Shown here in pieces: positions 49,673 through 58,541 of a DNA stretch of 64,000 bases. Position 1 is the stretch's first letter. The number at the start of each line of letters is the position of its first letter. Source of the DNA: Companilactobacillus furfuricola (lineage in GTDB: Bacteria > Bacillota > Bacilli > Lactobacillales > Lactobacillaceae); the NCBI RefSeq assembly GCF_003946325.1, contig NZ_RHNT01000004.1:28537-92536 (forward strand), given 5' to 3'. The notes under the pieces are model-generated. The model saw only the letters and a list, made by a program, of their open reading frames with translations. It was not told where the DNA came from and did not search any database. Made by a program: the position numbers and the translations under genes.

Positions 49673-50137
49673 ATGATGAATGAAATTTTAAACTTGTTAA
49701 ATTTATACGTTTCAAATAATCAAAGGATCAACCAGCAAATCAAGCAAGTCGAAGCAGCGACTGATGATCAACAATTAAAAACAATTATCGCTGACATGCA
49801 GCCCAAAGAACTCCAGGTTATTGGGCTATTTGAAATTAACACTGAGGTATCCCTTAAAGAATTGCCACAATTACTGGCAGTATCGCAAGCATCTACTTCT
49901 CGGATCACCGCTAATTTGGAAAAATTACAATTGATCACTCGCCATAAAACGGAGTTAAATAATAAAGAGTGGTTATTGGATCTAACTGAAACTGGCCAGA
50001 AAATTTTGGCTATCAAGAAGTCGACCGATGAAAAACGTCAAGCTAAATTAAACGACTTGGCGAAAGATTATTCACAAACTGATTTGCAACAAATTACTGA
50101 TTTTTTACGTAAAGTGGTCAAAGTTGATCAGTCGTAA
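49673..50137 (+). CDS. MarR-family transcriptional regulator
   Basis: 154 residues. A winged helix-turn-helix repressor type: recognition helix region A-S-T-S-R-I-T-A-N-L-E-K-L, then a wing (R-H-K-T-E-L-N-N-K-E) and L-T-E-T-G-Q-K. Long helices at both ends for dimerisation. AGGTG precedes tandem ATGs. The gene precedes the secreted peptidase gene by about 120 bp and may regulate it, which is only inference. Confidence 0.88.
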   Translation: MMNEILNLLNLYVSNNQRINQQIKQVEAATDDQQLKTIIADMQPKELQVIGLFEINTEVSLKELPQLLAVSQASTSRITANLEKLQLITRHKTELNNKEWLLDLTETGQKILAIKKSTDEKRQAKLNDLAKDYSQTDLQQITDFLRKVVKVDQS

Positions 50138-50260
50138 TTGGACCTAGAGATAACTCGAATTTTTACTCAAAATAAAATCTAAATTTATTATTATTTTTAT
50201 TACTGATATATTGCTAATTTGTGAGATATGGTTGAAAATATGAGTAATGGGGGAAATGCT

Positions 50261-52501
50261 ATGAAAATCCAAAACCAATTACTCAAAGCAACGATGTTTA
50301 CTGCTGTGTTACTAGGTGCTTCGATCACTAGTCAAACTGTCAAAGCTGATGAGACTAATGATGCTAATACAACTAATGATTCTGCAGCTAAGTCAGAAAA
50401 GCAGGCTGTGCCTCTTTATAATGGCTTTAAGTCGACTGACGAGGTCAATGACAATGTTGCTACGACTCAATCAGCAGCTTCGCAAACGTCTGCTCGTGAA
50501 ACTACTGCAACTAACGTTTCCTCAAATGATGAGAATATTGCTCAGTCAGGAACTAATCAATTTAAGCCACAAAATGATTACTACGATTATGTTAATCACA
50601 AGTGGCTGCAGAGTACTGATGTGGATTCTACCAAAGCTGATGCTGGTTCTATTCCAACGGCTCAGGCACAAATTGATCAACAAGTCCAAGATAAGTTTGA
50701 GAGCTATGTAGATGGAACGATAGGCACTAAAGATAAGACGATGCAAAAAGCTCTTGATTTTTACAACTTGTATTTGAGCAAGAATTATTCAAATATGACT
50801 GATGTTTCTAAAGATGCTTTTTCAGGATTAAGGAAGGTAATCGACCAGATCGACAGCCTGCAAGATCTTAGTGATTTTAGTAAGCACATGGACGAACTGA
50901 TGCAAGAAGGGGTCACCTTACCGATCGGCGTTAAAGTTGATATCGATCAACGCAATCCCGAATTGCGTGCCTTATATTTCTATGGTGCTTCACCAATTTT
51001 GCTCGACGAAGAGGGCCAAACTAGCAACGGACATTCACAGACACAAGATATTATTGGTTCCGCCTTAAATAACGCGGGTGTGCCTTGGTCAACGATCCAA
51101 GGTATCATGATCAATGCGTCGAAATTTGATGAGATCCTTGTCAAAAATCAATCAGCAGCTGATATTAAGACTGATGGCTATCAAAATGGTTATCAAGATG
51201 TCGGTATCCATCGCCAAACTAACTATCTACCAGTTAACTACGTCAATTTTTCTAATATGCCAGTGTTTATCGACATGGATCATTTCGTTAACCAATTAGT
51301 TGGAATGACGCCTGGATATGTCTATGAAATGACGCCAAGTTTTTATAATAATATCAATGAAATCATGATAGACGAAAATTTTGCGGAGATGAAAGCTTGG
51401 ATGATCGCAAATTACGTTGCTGATACATCCAATTATATTGCTAAACTGCAAAACAACTTCCCAACAATCGAAGGGGAAACGAAAGCTCAATTCAACAAGC
51501 GCATGGCTTACTACTTGACCAAAGATGCTTTTTCTGATGCATTCAGCAAGTATTTTGGTGATGTTTTATTGCCAACTGAGACTAAAAATGCTGTTACCAA
51601 CATGGCTGAAAATATCAGATCAGCGTACAAAGAAGAAATATCGAATAGTTGGCTCGACGGTGCAACGAAAAAAGCTGCTCTTGAAAAATTAGACGATATG
51701 ACAATGAACATTGGGTATCCTACTCAATCATATTCATATTACAATCAAGTTGATATTAACGATGATAGTGATTTTTATCAGATTTATCGAAACATCGTTG
51801 ATGCTAAGAATTATGCACAGTTTTCTAACTATCAAAAACCAGTCGATCGCACCGAATGGGGTGTTTTAAATAGCTTGAATACTAACGCTCAATATGTGAG
51901 AAGCCGCAATGCTATGTATATTGGGACAGGTATCATTCAAGCACCATTTTTTGATATTAATGCGACTGATTCCCAAAACTATGGTGGACTAGGTACTATT
52001 ATTGGTCACGAATTGAGTCATGCTTTCGATAGCACCGGATCGCTTTTTGATAAAGATGGTCTCTTCAACAATTGGTGGTCTGCAGCTGACAAGGAACAGT
52101 ACGATGCCAAGTATCAACAAATTGTCAAAGCTTACGACAATATTGATTTCCATAATGTTTCGATCAGTGGTCAATTGACAGCGGATGAGAATTTAGCTGA
52201 TAATGCTGGCTTAGATGTAGCAGAAAAAGCCTTGAAATTAACTAATACGACTAATTGGGATCAATTTTTCAAATCGTATGCAAAAGTTAATCACTACAAA
52301 TATTATTTTGCTAAAGATGACGCTCAAGCATTACTTGATCGTGAAATGGCCTTGGCAACTGACCCACATTCACCATTCCCAGTCAGAGTTGATGTCTCGC
52401 TTCAAAACAATGACCAGTTTGCCAAAACTTATGGTGTTAAACCAAGTGATGGCATGTGGATCGATCCAGATCAACGCATCGATTTCTGGGCTAAAGAATG
52501 A
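50261..52501 (+). CDS. Secreted M13-family zinc endopeptidase (PepO-like)
   Basis: 746 residues. Signal peptide (K-I-Q-N-Q-L-L-K-A, hydrophobic core, cleavage near V-K-A/D-E), then about 80 residues of Ser/Thr/Asn-rich linker, then the M13 fold from N-D-Y-Y-D-Y-V-N-H-K-W. Zinc site H-E-L-S-H at 583-587, with third ligand Glu643 in D-E-N-L-A-D-N-A-G. Lactobacillus PepO enzymes are usually about 630 residues and lack a signal peptide, so this one probably acts outside the cell. The ATG at 50261 follows GGGGGAA; earlier in-frame starts would spoil the signal peptide. Confidence 0.92.
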   Translation: MKIQNQLLKATMFTAVLLGASITSQTVKADETNDANTTNDSAAKSEKQAVPLYNGFKSTDEVNDNVATTQSAASQTSARETTATNVSSNDENIAQSGTNQFKPQNDYYDYVNHKWLQSTDVDSTKADAGSIPTAQAQIDQQVQDKFESYVDGTIGTKDKTMQKALDFYNLYLSKNYSNMTDVSKDAFSGLRKVIDQIDSLQDLSDFSKHMDELMQEGVTLPIGVKVDIDQRNPELRALYFYGASPILLDEEGQTSNGHSQTQDIIGSALNNAGVPWSTIQGIMINASKFDEILVKNQSAADIKTDGYQNGYQDVGIHRQTNYLPVNYVNFSNMPVFIDMDHFVNQLVGMTPGYVYEMTPSFYNNINEIMIDENFAEMKAWMIANYVADTSNYIAKLQNNFPTIEGETKAQFNKRMAYYLTKDAFSDAFSKYFGDVLLPTETKNAVTNMAENIRSAYKEEISNSWLDGATKKAALEKLDDMTMNIGYPTQSYSYYNQVDINDDSDFYQIYRNIVDAKNYAQFSNYQKPVDRTEWGVLNSLNTNAQYVRSRNAMYIGTGIIQAPFFDINATDSQNYGGLGTIIGHELSHAFDSTGSLFDKDGLFNNWWSAADKEQYDAKYQQIVKAYDNIDFHNVSISGQLTADENLADNAGLDVAEKALKLTNTTNWDQFFKSYAKVNHYKYYFAKDDAQALLDREMALATDPHSPFPVRVDVSLQNNDQFAKTYGVKPSDGMWIDPDQRIDFWAKE

Positions 52502-52509
52502 AATAGTAC

Positions 52510-52548
52510 AAAAAATCCTGACACTTCAAAGAAATGTCAGGATTTTTT
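52510..52548. terminator. Terminator between pepO-like and DUF5067 genes
   Basis: AATCCTGACA pairs with TGTCAGGATT; T-runs on both sides suit both converging genes. Confidence 0.85.
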
Positions 52549-52560
52549 ACGTACTTTAAA

Positions 52561-53274
52561 TTATGATAATTTGAATGGTTGCATTGTATTGAGATCTTGT
52601 TTAGTTTCGATGTTCTTGAAGTACATGTTGACATCGGCGTTTGGATCATTGACTTTAACTAATAAAGCACCGTCAAATGATTCACCAGGTTTGACCTCAT
52701 TCAAGTTTGATTTATTAACCGTTTCAGAATAATCACCATCGCCTCCGGTAGGGCTAAGGACTTGGTCGCCTTGTTTCAAGATCATATTCTCAGCTTGTAC
52801 TTGTTGGGCAACTTTATTGGAATCTGTCTTGTTAGTGTAAGTATATTTGACTAGTAATGCTGAATCGCCATTTGCATCTTTAACAAGACGGACATCATTT
52901 GAAAGCTTAAATTCAAAATCGTCCGATTTATAATCTAGATTATTGTAAGATCCAGTATTACTGTAAGTCCGCTTCTTTTTATCAGACTTATTATCACCGC
53001 TGTTAGCTTTGTCGCCATCTTTGTTAACACTTTGGCTGGCAGCTGACTTCGTTAGAGAATCATCAGCTGATTTATCGGATTGCACGTTCTCAACATTATC
53101 TGAACTTTGTTTAGGTTCATCCTTATGAGAACTGCTGACGCCCCAATAAATGATACCGGCAATAATAGCCAAGATGATAACAATAAGAGTGATGATGAAA
53201 GGAGCTTTTTTGTAATACGGCTTATGAGCTTTACGGTACTGACTACGCGTCATATTAGGCTTTTGATTATCCAT
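52561..53274 (-). CDS. DUF5067-like membrane-anchored protein
   Basis: 237 residues. Basic N-terminus, one membrane helix (about 26-47), a long Ser/Asp/Lys-rich linker, then a C-terminal beta domain (S-D-D-F-E-F-K-L-S-N, then L-L-V-K-Y-T-Y-T-N-K-T, then E-V-K-P-G-E-S-F). That pattern matches DUF5067/DUF4352 immunoglobulin-like domains of Gram-positive surface proteins. Function unknown. GGGGGAA precedes ATG. Confidence 0.8.
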   Translation of the reverse strand: MDNQKPNMTRSQYRKAHKPYYKKAPFIITLIVIILAIIAGIIYWGVSSSHKDEPKQSSDNVENVQSDKSADDSLTKSAASQSVNKDGDKANSGDNKSDKKKRTYSNTGSYNNLDYKSDDFEFKLSNDVRLVKDANGDSALLVKYTYTNKTDSNKVAQQVQAENMILKQGDQVLSPTGGDGDYSETVNKSNLNEVKPGESFDGALLVKVNDPNADVNMYFKNIETKQDLNTMQPFKLS

Positions 53275-53408
53275 GAAATTCCCCCGATTGGCTATGTGTA
53301 TATACCCTTTAATGATAACTCTATATTTACAATATTATCATATTTCTTTCTTCAAATTTATTATCTAAAAGTTGACAAATCTTTTTTCTCAAAAAGCAGT
53401 CAAAAGTA

Positions 53409-53437
53409 TTGAACAGTTATTTTAAAAGTGGTATAAA
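53409..53437 (+). promoter_or_regulatory. Predicted promoter of the 53493 gene
   Basis: TTGAAC (53409-53414), a 17-bp spacer and TATAAA (53432-53437). Confidence 0.6.
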
Positions 53438-53492
53438 TATCTGGTTGAAACATCAGGGGTGTTTTTAATCATTTTAAGAGGGGGTAACGAAG

Positions 53493-53699
53493 ATGTTGTT
53501 TTTTGGTAATCATGGCGACTACGAAGTCACATGTCAATTTTTAGATAAGAAAGGCCAGCGCATTGCTAAGAAGCGCATTTGCCATAACGTATCAAAGAAA
53601 GAAGCACGTGATGGCATGATGAACTATATCACAAATCAATTCTCAGAATCGATTGATATCGCCCATCCAATAAAAGTCGTAGCCAAACCCACAAAATAA
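53493..53699 (+). CDS. Hypothetical 68-residue protein
   Basis: 68 residues, soluble, basic. The composition suggests a small beta-alpha fold (Y-E-V-T-C-Q-F-L-D-K-K-G-Q-R-I), but no family is recognised. A promoter and AGAGGGGG ribosome site support expression. Ends at the edge of palindromic repeat B. Function unknown. Confidence 0.65.
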   Translation: MLFFGNHGDYEVTCQFLDKKGQRIAKKRICHNVSKKEARDGMMNYITNQFSESIDIAHPIKVVAKPTK

Positions 53700-53826
53700 G
53701 AGAGCGGAAGGGCACGTTCAGCTACTGAGCATTTACGGACTGTCCGCACAAAGAGTACCGCGAAGCGGTGCTCGCGGACAGTTTGTAAAGCGGAGGCCGC
53801 TGTGCCCTGGAGCTCGTTTCCACTAT
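53697..53826 (-). repeat. Small palindromic repeat B with nested hairpin insert
   Basis: Outer ends match the arms of the copy at 37996-38035 (TAAGAGAGCGGAAGG and GGAGCTCGTTTC). Between them are three nested stems: GGGCAC/GTGCCC (53710-53715 with 53802-53807), ACTGTCCGC/GCGGACAGT (53739-53747 with 53774-53782) and ACCGC/GCGGT (53757-53761 with 53765-53769). Confidence 0.6.
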
Positions 53827-53835
53827 AAAGCGGGC

Positions 53836-54033
53836 AACGTTTGGCAACAAATGTAAAAGGTTTGGTTCCAAAACAATGAACGTTTGGCAACAAAGGTAAG
53901 AGTTTTGGTTCCAAAACAACGAAAGTTTGGCAACAAGGTTAAGCGATTTGGTTCCAAAACAATAAAAGTTTGAAAACAAACGTAAGAATTTGGTCTAAAA
54001 CAACGAAAGTTTATCAACCAAAGTTAATAAGTT
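53836..54033. repeat. Imperfect 43-bp tandem repeat, about 4.5 copies
   Basis: Units begin at 53836, 53879, 53922, 53965 and about 54006 (the last spacing is 41 bp after a two-base loss). Each has the form AA(C/A)GTTTGGCAACAA, then a variable stretch, then TTTGGTTCCAAAACAA; the last units decay. TTTGGTTCCAAA is itself an inverted repeat, and TTTTGG/CCAAAA recurs in every unit. No spacers or cas genes, so it is not CRISPR. Minus-strand frames through it merely translate the repeat. Confidence 0.85.
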
Positions 54034-54170
54034 TGCACTAATTAAACAAACTAAACACGTTAATCATCAGACAAAAGTACTTTAACCACAAACGATCAAG
54101 ACGGAACTAAACCAAACCACACGACGATCACCATCAAGGTGAAAAAACAACAAAATATAAATACCAAATT

Positions 54171-54198
54171 AAGCAGGCCAACCAAGGCCTGCTTTTTT
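54171..54198 (+). terminator. Intrinsic terminator-like hairpin before the CDF gene
   Basis: AAGCAGGCC pairs with GGCCTGCTT, followed by Ts. No gene lies directly upstream on this strand apart from repeats. Confidence 0.7.
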
Positions 54199-54261
54199 CA
54201 TACAAAAAATGACGTAACCGTATCCAACTTTGTTAAGATAGAGTCAAAGAGGGCTACCGTT

Positions 54262-55140
54262 ATGAAAGAAAAAAATATCTCAGGGAAAAGATTTTTCGCA
54301 GTTACTACTTTAAATATCATTATTACTATTGCTGAATTTATCGGAGGGATCGTGTCCGGCAGTTTGGGGCTTTTATCTGATGCAGTGCATAATTTAGAAG
54401 ACTCACTGTCGATTTTTATCTCTTACATTTGCAATGTTATCGGTCGTCGAAGAAACGATGTTTCGAAAACTTTTGGTTACAAGCGGGCGGAAATTTTAGC
54501 AGCATTTGTTAATTCGAGCATTTTGATAGTTATCACGATTTTTATGGTCATTGAGTCTTTGAGAAGATTTCATACGCCACAACACATCAATGGATCATTG
54601 ATGATGATCGTTTCATTGATCGGTCTGGCAGCTAATTTGATCTCTATGATCGCTTTGTGGTCAGGTTCGAAAAATAATCTCAATATCAAAGCGACTTTTT
54701 TACATATGATGTCTGATACGCTGAGTTCTGTTGGTGTATTCGTTGCCTCGATTTTTGTCACGTTATTTCAGTGGTATTGGGTCGATCCTTTGATTACAAT
54801 TATTATTGCAGTCTGGTTGTCTAAAGAGGCATATAACGTAGTGAAAGAGACGGTCAATATTTTAATGGAAGCTAGCCCTGATATTGATTTGAACGAGGTC
54901 AAAAAAGCAGTATTGACAGTTCCCGATGTGGTTGGCATTCATCATATCCACGACTGGATGATCGATGAAAATTATATTATTTTTGATGCCCACATTAACG
55001 TTACTAAGAATTGCACGATGGCTGAGTTAGAAACTATTTATCGCCAAGTCGAAAAGATTTTGAAAGAGCAGTTTCACGTTTCTCACGTTACGTTGCAGGC
55101 TGAATGTACGAGAGGATTGAAAGAACCATTAATTTATTAG
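54262..55140 (+). CDS. Cation diffusion facilitator (CzcD-like metal exporter)
   Basis: 292 residues. Six helices; helix 2 has S-D-A-V-H-N-L-E-D with the His/Asp metal ligands, helix 5 has H-M-M-S-D-T. The C-terminal ferredoxin-like domain (from about 205; V-V-G-I-H-H-I-H-D-W) binds further metal. A proton-coupled exporter of zinc or related ions. I chose the ATG at 54262 near AAGAGGG; an upstream frame to 54139 reads through the terminator hairpin and is unlikely. Confidence 0.92.
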   Translation: MKEKNISGKRFFAVTTLNIIITIAEFIGGIVSGSLGLLSDAVHNLEDSLSIFISYICNVIGRRRNDVSKTFGYKRAEILAAFVNSSILIVITIFMVIESLRRFHTPQHINGSLMMIVSLIGLAANLISMIALWSGSKNNLNIKATFLHMMSDTLSSVGVFVASIFVTLFQWYWVDPLITIIIAVWLSKEAYNVVKETVNILMEASPDIDLNEVKKAVLTVPDVVGIHHIHDWMIDENYIIFDAHINVTKNCTMAELETIYRQVEKILKEQFHVSHVTLQAECTRGLKEPLIY

Positions 55141-55155
55141 GAATGAGGGAGAAAC

Positions 55156-55512
55156 ATGGCAGAAACAGATTATAAGGAATTTTTGAAGCACGCAAAGGGA
55201 AACACCGCACGTCTACAAAAACAAACTAAGAAGGTCGGTATGGACTATTTTAAGATGCATACCGATGCAATGGAACCTGGTGCCATTTCGAAAAAGAATA
55301 AAGAATTGATCTCACTAGCTATCGCTATTTCTAAACAATGTGATGGTTGTATTACTAGCCATTTGGCTTCTGCTAAAGAAGACGGAGCTACTATCGATGA
55401 GATCGTCGAAGTAGTTAACGTTGCCATCATGATGAACGGTGGTCCTGCGGTTGTTTATGGCGGCAAAGCCTTAGAAGCCGCTGAACAATTTTATGGCGTC
55501 GATCTGAAGTAA
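55156..55512 (+). CDS. Carboxymuconolactone decarboxylase / AhpD-like protein
   Basis: 118 residues. The family motif E-L-I-S-L-A-I-A-I-S-K-Q-C-D-G-C-I-T-S-H is intact: the Cys-x-x-Cys pair and following His form the peroxidase-like active site of AhpD relatives. True AhpD works with AhpC in Actinobacteria; here it is a stand-alone antioxidant-type protein of unknown partner. 15 bp after the CDF gene, so probably co-transcribed. Confidence 0.88.
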   Translation: MAETDYKEFLKHAKGNTARLQKQTKKVGMDYFKMHTDAMEPGAISKKNKELISLAIAISKQCDGCITSHLASAKEDGATIDEIVEVVNVAIMMNGGPAVVYGGKALEAAEQFYGVDLK

Positions 55513-55586
55513 GCCCCTTAAACTGACATTAAATTAGTGATAATATTGTTAACATTAATTTATTTACGAAGAGTAGGAATTATTTA

Positions 55587-56255
55587 ATGGTTAAATTGAT
55601 TTTAGTTAGACACGGTGAAAGTGTTGCTAATGCTGAAAATGAATACACTGGTTGGAATGATGTACCTTTGACACAAAAAGGGATCGAGCAAACGCATCAG
55701 ACTGCGGACAAGATCAAAGGTATCCCACTTGATCATGTTTGGACTTCCGTTTTGAAACGGGCAATTAGCTCAGCGTACATAATTCAGGATGATTTGAATT
55801 TAAACTACTTGCCTATCACTAAAGCCTGGCAGTTAAATGAACGCCACTACGGAGCTCTCAGGGGACAAAATAAAGATGTTACTCGTCAAGAGTATGGTGC
55901 TAAACAAGTTCAGATCTGGCGCAGAAGTTTTTATTCTTACCCACCAAAGCTTAAAGAACCCGACAAAAGAGTCGGACCTTACCTCCTAGTAGATCCAAAA
56001 GCTATGCCGTACTCTGAAAGCTTATTTGCAGCTTATCCACGGATCATACCGTACTATGTCGACCACATCGTCCCAGAATTGCTGGACGGCAAAAATCAAC
56101 TAGTAGTTGCTCACGGAAGCACTATCAGAGCTATGATCAAATACTTGGAAAATATTGGTGACAAAGAGATCGATGGCATTGAAGTCGCCAATGGAGAACC
56201 TTTGATCTATGAGTTTGATTCTAAATTAAACTTAGAAAAGACCAATCGAAAATAG
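55587..56255 (+). CDS. 2,3-bisphosphoglycerate-dependent phosphoglycerate mutase
   Basis: 222 residues. L-V-R-H-G-E-S begins the histidine-phosphatase fold (His9 is the phosphorylated residue); [20 protein letters not shown] and V-A-H-G-S-T-I-R-A complete the active site. Interconverts 3- and 2-phosphoglycerate in glycolysis. Lactobacilli often have several gpm paralogues; whether this is the main one is unknown. Confidence 0.9.
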   Translation: MVKLILVRHGESVANAENEYTGWNDVPLTQKGIEQTHQTADKIKGIPLDHVWTSVLKRAISSAYIIQDDLNLNYLPITKAWQLNERHYGALRGQNKDVTRQEYGAKQVQIWRRSFYSYPPKLKEPDKRVGPYLLVDPKAMPYSESLFAAYPRIIPYYVDHIVPELLDGKNQLVVAHGSTIRAMIKYLENIGDKEIDGIEVANGEPLIYEFDSKLNLEKTNRK

Positions 56256-56483
56256 CAAGCCAAAGTAAGGCATCGGTTGTTTAGGATCAACGCTTGGCGT
56301 CCGAAATAGGTAACCAGCTGTTTTACGCTTACAAGTGATTATATAAGGTCACAATTGCCTTAAGCTTGTTTCCACCATCAAGGTAAGCTAGATCGCGTGT
56401 CGAACTCTTGATACTGACTCAAACAACGAGTGAAAATCTAGCAACAGATCGCAGGCATAGTCCAAATATTAAAATTAAACATC

Positions 56484-56525
56484 AAAAGAGCCTTTGGAAA
56501 TTTTTTATCCAAAGGCTCTTTTTTA
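56484..56525. terminator. Bidirectional terminator between gpm-like and lrp-like genes
   Basis: AAAAGAGCCTTTGG pairs with CCAAAGGCTCTTTT. The 220 bp before it (56256-56480) show no gene. Confidence 0.88.
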
Positions 56526-56957
56526 CTTGAGATAATATCCCCGATTTTCAATGGGCGTTGAAAAAACGATCTGGGTACTCGTTCCTCCAAAGCGATGCAA
56601 TTCGTTGATTAAGTCGTCAAGGTCTTGAGTAGATTTAAAAACACCTTGCAGGATCATTGAGTAGGGGCCAGTAATACAATCGCATTCGATAATATTGGGA
56701 ATTGATTTAATATATTCGTAAAATTGTGGTTTTTGATCAGGACTAACTTCAAGTTGGATGAAGGCCTTGATTTTTAAGCCTAATTTTTCGAGATTCAGAT
56801 GGGCATTGTAAGATTTAATGTAACCATTTTCTTCTAGTTTCTTCAATCGTTGTGAAACTGCAGGGGCAGTGATGAAAAGAGCTTCACTCAATTTTTTGAT
56901 AGAAAGTCTACCGTTAGATTGCAAGTAGTTTAAAATCTTTTGGTCTATATCATTCAT
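56523..56957 (-). CDS. Lrp/AsnC-family transcriptional regulator
   Basis: 144 residues. N-terminal helix-turn-helix (K-I-L-N-Y-L-Q-S-N-G-R-L-S, then A-P-A-V-S-Q-R-L-K-K-L-E), then a RAM ligand-binding domain (I-I-E-C-D-C-I-T-G-P-Y-S-M-I-L). Binds amino acids as a dimer or octamer. I placed the start at 56957 after GAGAGG. Divergent from aspA, so aspartate metabolism is its likely target. Confidence 0.92.
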   Translation of the reverse strand: MNDIDQKILNYLQSNGRLSIKKLSEALFITAPAVSQRLKKLEENGYIKSYNAHLNLEKLGLKIKAFIQLEVSPDQKPQFYEYIKSIPNIIECDCITGPYSMILQGVFKSTQDLDDLINELHRFGGTSTQIVFSTPIENRGYYLK

Positions 56958-57111
56958 AGCTTTCCTCTCGTTAGCAAAAATAGTTAAAAGCTTTGTATTA
57001 TTAAGCAATTAAAAAAACAATTTTTGTTTATCAAAGTATAACAGCAAAGGTATTTATTTGTGAATCAACAGGTGCTATCTTTTTCGACATAAGAAAGCGA
57101 GGCAATGATTT

Positions 57112-58485
57112 ATGACAAAACGTGTTGAAGAAGATTCGATTGGTCTACTTAAAATTGATAACCAAGATTATTACGGTATAAATACCCAGAGAGCGCAAAA
57201 CAATTTTCAAATCAAAACACAAAGGACCGATCTTGAGTTGATCGAGCAAATTGTCAAAATTAAATTGGCAGCGGCACAAGCTAATAAAGCAATTGGGCGC
57301 TTGCCTGAGAAAAAGGCCAAGTATATTATCCAAGCTATTAACGAAATTTTGGCAGGAAAATTTGCCGATCAATTCGTTACTACTGATATTCAAGGTGGCG
57401 CGGGAACGTCAACAAATATGAATGTCAATGAGGTCATCGCTAATCGAGCTTTGGAATTAATGGGTCATCATAAGGGGGAGTACCAGTATTTAAGTCCTCA
57501 AGATGACGTTAATGCAGGTCAATCGACTAATGATGTATATCCTAGTGCCGGAAAATTAACGATCTTGGCGAAATCCGCCAGACTTTACGATGCCCTTTCG
57601 TTATTGGTCAAAGCACTTCAACAAAAAGCCAGTGAATTCCAAGACGTGAAAAAAATCGGCAGAACACAATTACAAGAGGCGGTACCTACAACCTTAGGGA
57701 ATAGTTTCAAAGCTTTTGCTGACGGACTATTACGTTGTCAAAAACAGCTTCAAAAGGCAATGAAGTTACTATTAGAGTTGAACTTATCGGGAACTGCTAT
57801 TGGCACTGGGGTCAATACGAGCACCGGATATAAGCAAGTCTTGTATCAAAAGTTACGAAAGATTTACCAGATGAATGTTCACCCAGCACCAGATTTGCTG
57901 GATGCAACGCAAAATTTAGATCCATACGTCCAGTTTTCTGGAACAGTTAAAGCTTTGGCAGTTACCTTATCTAAGATGTCCCATGACTTAAGATTGATGT
58001 CTAGTGGACCGAAAAGTGGTTTTAATGAAATTAATTTGCCAGCAGAGCAGCCTGGTTCTTCGATAATGCCAGGAAAAATCAATCCAGTCATCCCAGAGGC
58101 GGTGTCACAAATCGCTTTTGAAGTTATTGGAAATGATACGACCGTTACGATTGCCGCTGAATCTGGTGAGTTCGAGTTGAATGCCTTTGAACCGATTATT
58201 TTTCGAGCCTTGTTCGAATCGACTGACTTATTACAAAACGCCGTTACAATGTTAGCGACAAAGTGTGTCACGGGGATCACGGCCAATAAGCAAAAGTGCC
58301 TCGCAGATTTGGATAATAGTGTCGAAACCATCACTAAGTTAACGCCGGTAATTGGATATGAAACAGCATCTAAGTTTGTCAAAGAGTCACTGAAGAGCGG
58401 GAAGAATATCTATCAATTGCTCAAAGAGAACGGCATCTATGACCAAGATACTCAGGAAAAGGTCAAACAACAATTAGTAAATTAA
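57112..58485 (+). CDS. aspA: Aspartate ammonia-lyase
   Basis: 457 residues. Converts aspartate to fumarate and ammonia. The fumarase/aspartase loop G-S-S-I-M-P-G-K-I-N-P-V-I-P-E (from residue 315) has the aspartase-type V-I-P-E ending. The early G-G-A-G-T-S-T-N-M-N-V-N-E and S-T-N-D-V-Y-P blocks are intact. Produces fumarate for redox or malate metabolism. Likely controlled by the divergent Lrp-type gene. Confidence 0.94.
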   Translation: MTKRVEEDSIGLLKIDNQDYYGINTQRAQNNFQIKTQRTDLELIEQIVKIKLAAAQANKAIGRLPEKKAKYIIQAINEILAGKFADQFVTTDIQGGAGTSTNMNVNEVIANRALELMGHHKGEYQYLSPQDDVNAGQSTNDVYPSAGKLTILAKSARLYDALSLLVKALQQKASEFQDVKKIGRTQLQEAVPTTLGNSFKAFADGLLRCQKQLQKAMKLLLELNLSGTAIGTGVNTSTGYKQVLYQKLRKIYQMNVHPAPDLLDATQNLDPYVQFSGTVKALAVTLSKMSHDLRLMSSGPKSGFNEINLPAEQPGSSIMPGKINPVIPEAVSQIAFEVIGNDTTVTIAAESGEFELNAFEPIIFRALFESTDLLQNAVTMLATKCVTGITANKQKCLADLDNSVETITKLTPVIGYETASKFVKESLKSGKNIYQLLKENGIYDQDTQEKVKQQLVN

Positions 58486-58490
58486 AACAA

Positions 58491-58536
58491 AAAAATCGCA
58501 ACTGATCTAAAAAATAGATCCAGTTGCGATTTTTTC
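58491..58536. terminator. Bidirectional terminator between aspA and kup
   Basis: AATCGCAACTG then GATCTA pairs with TAGATC then CAGTTGCGATT, with T-runs on both strands. Confidence 0.88.
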
Positions 58537-58541
58537 ATAAA

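Noticed and set aside
53697..53826. rho-independent terminator alone as an explanation of the nested palindrome
   Set aside because: There is no T-run after the stems, and the outer ends match a dispersed repeat.
53823..54017. Minus-strand frames through the 43-bp tandem repeat
   Set aside because: They simply translate the repeat in successive frames (recurrent F-W-N-Q and V-A-K words), without a ribosome site. The DNA repeat is the better explanation.
53836..54033. CRISPR-like array
   Set aside because: Units are directly adjacent with no unique spacers, and there are no cas genes in the window.
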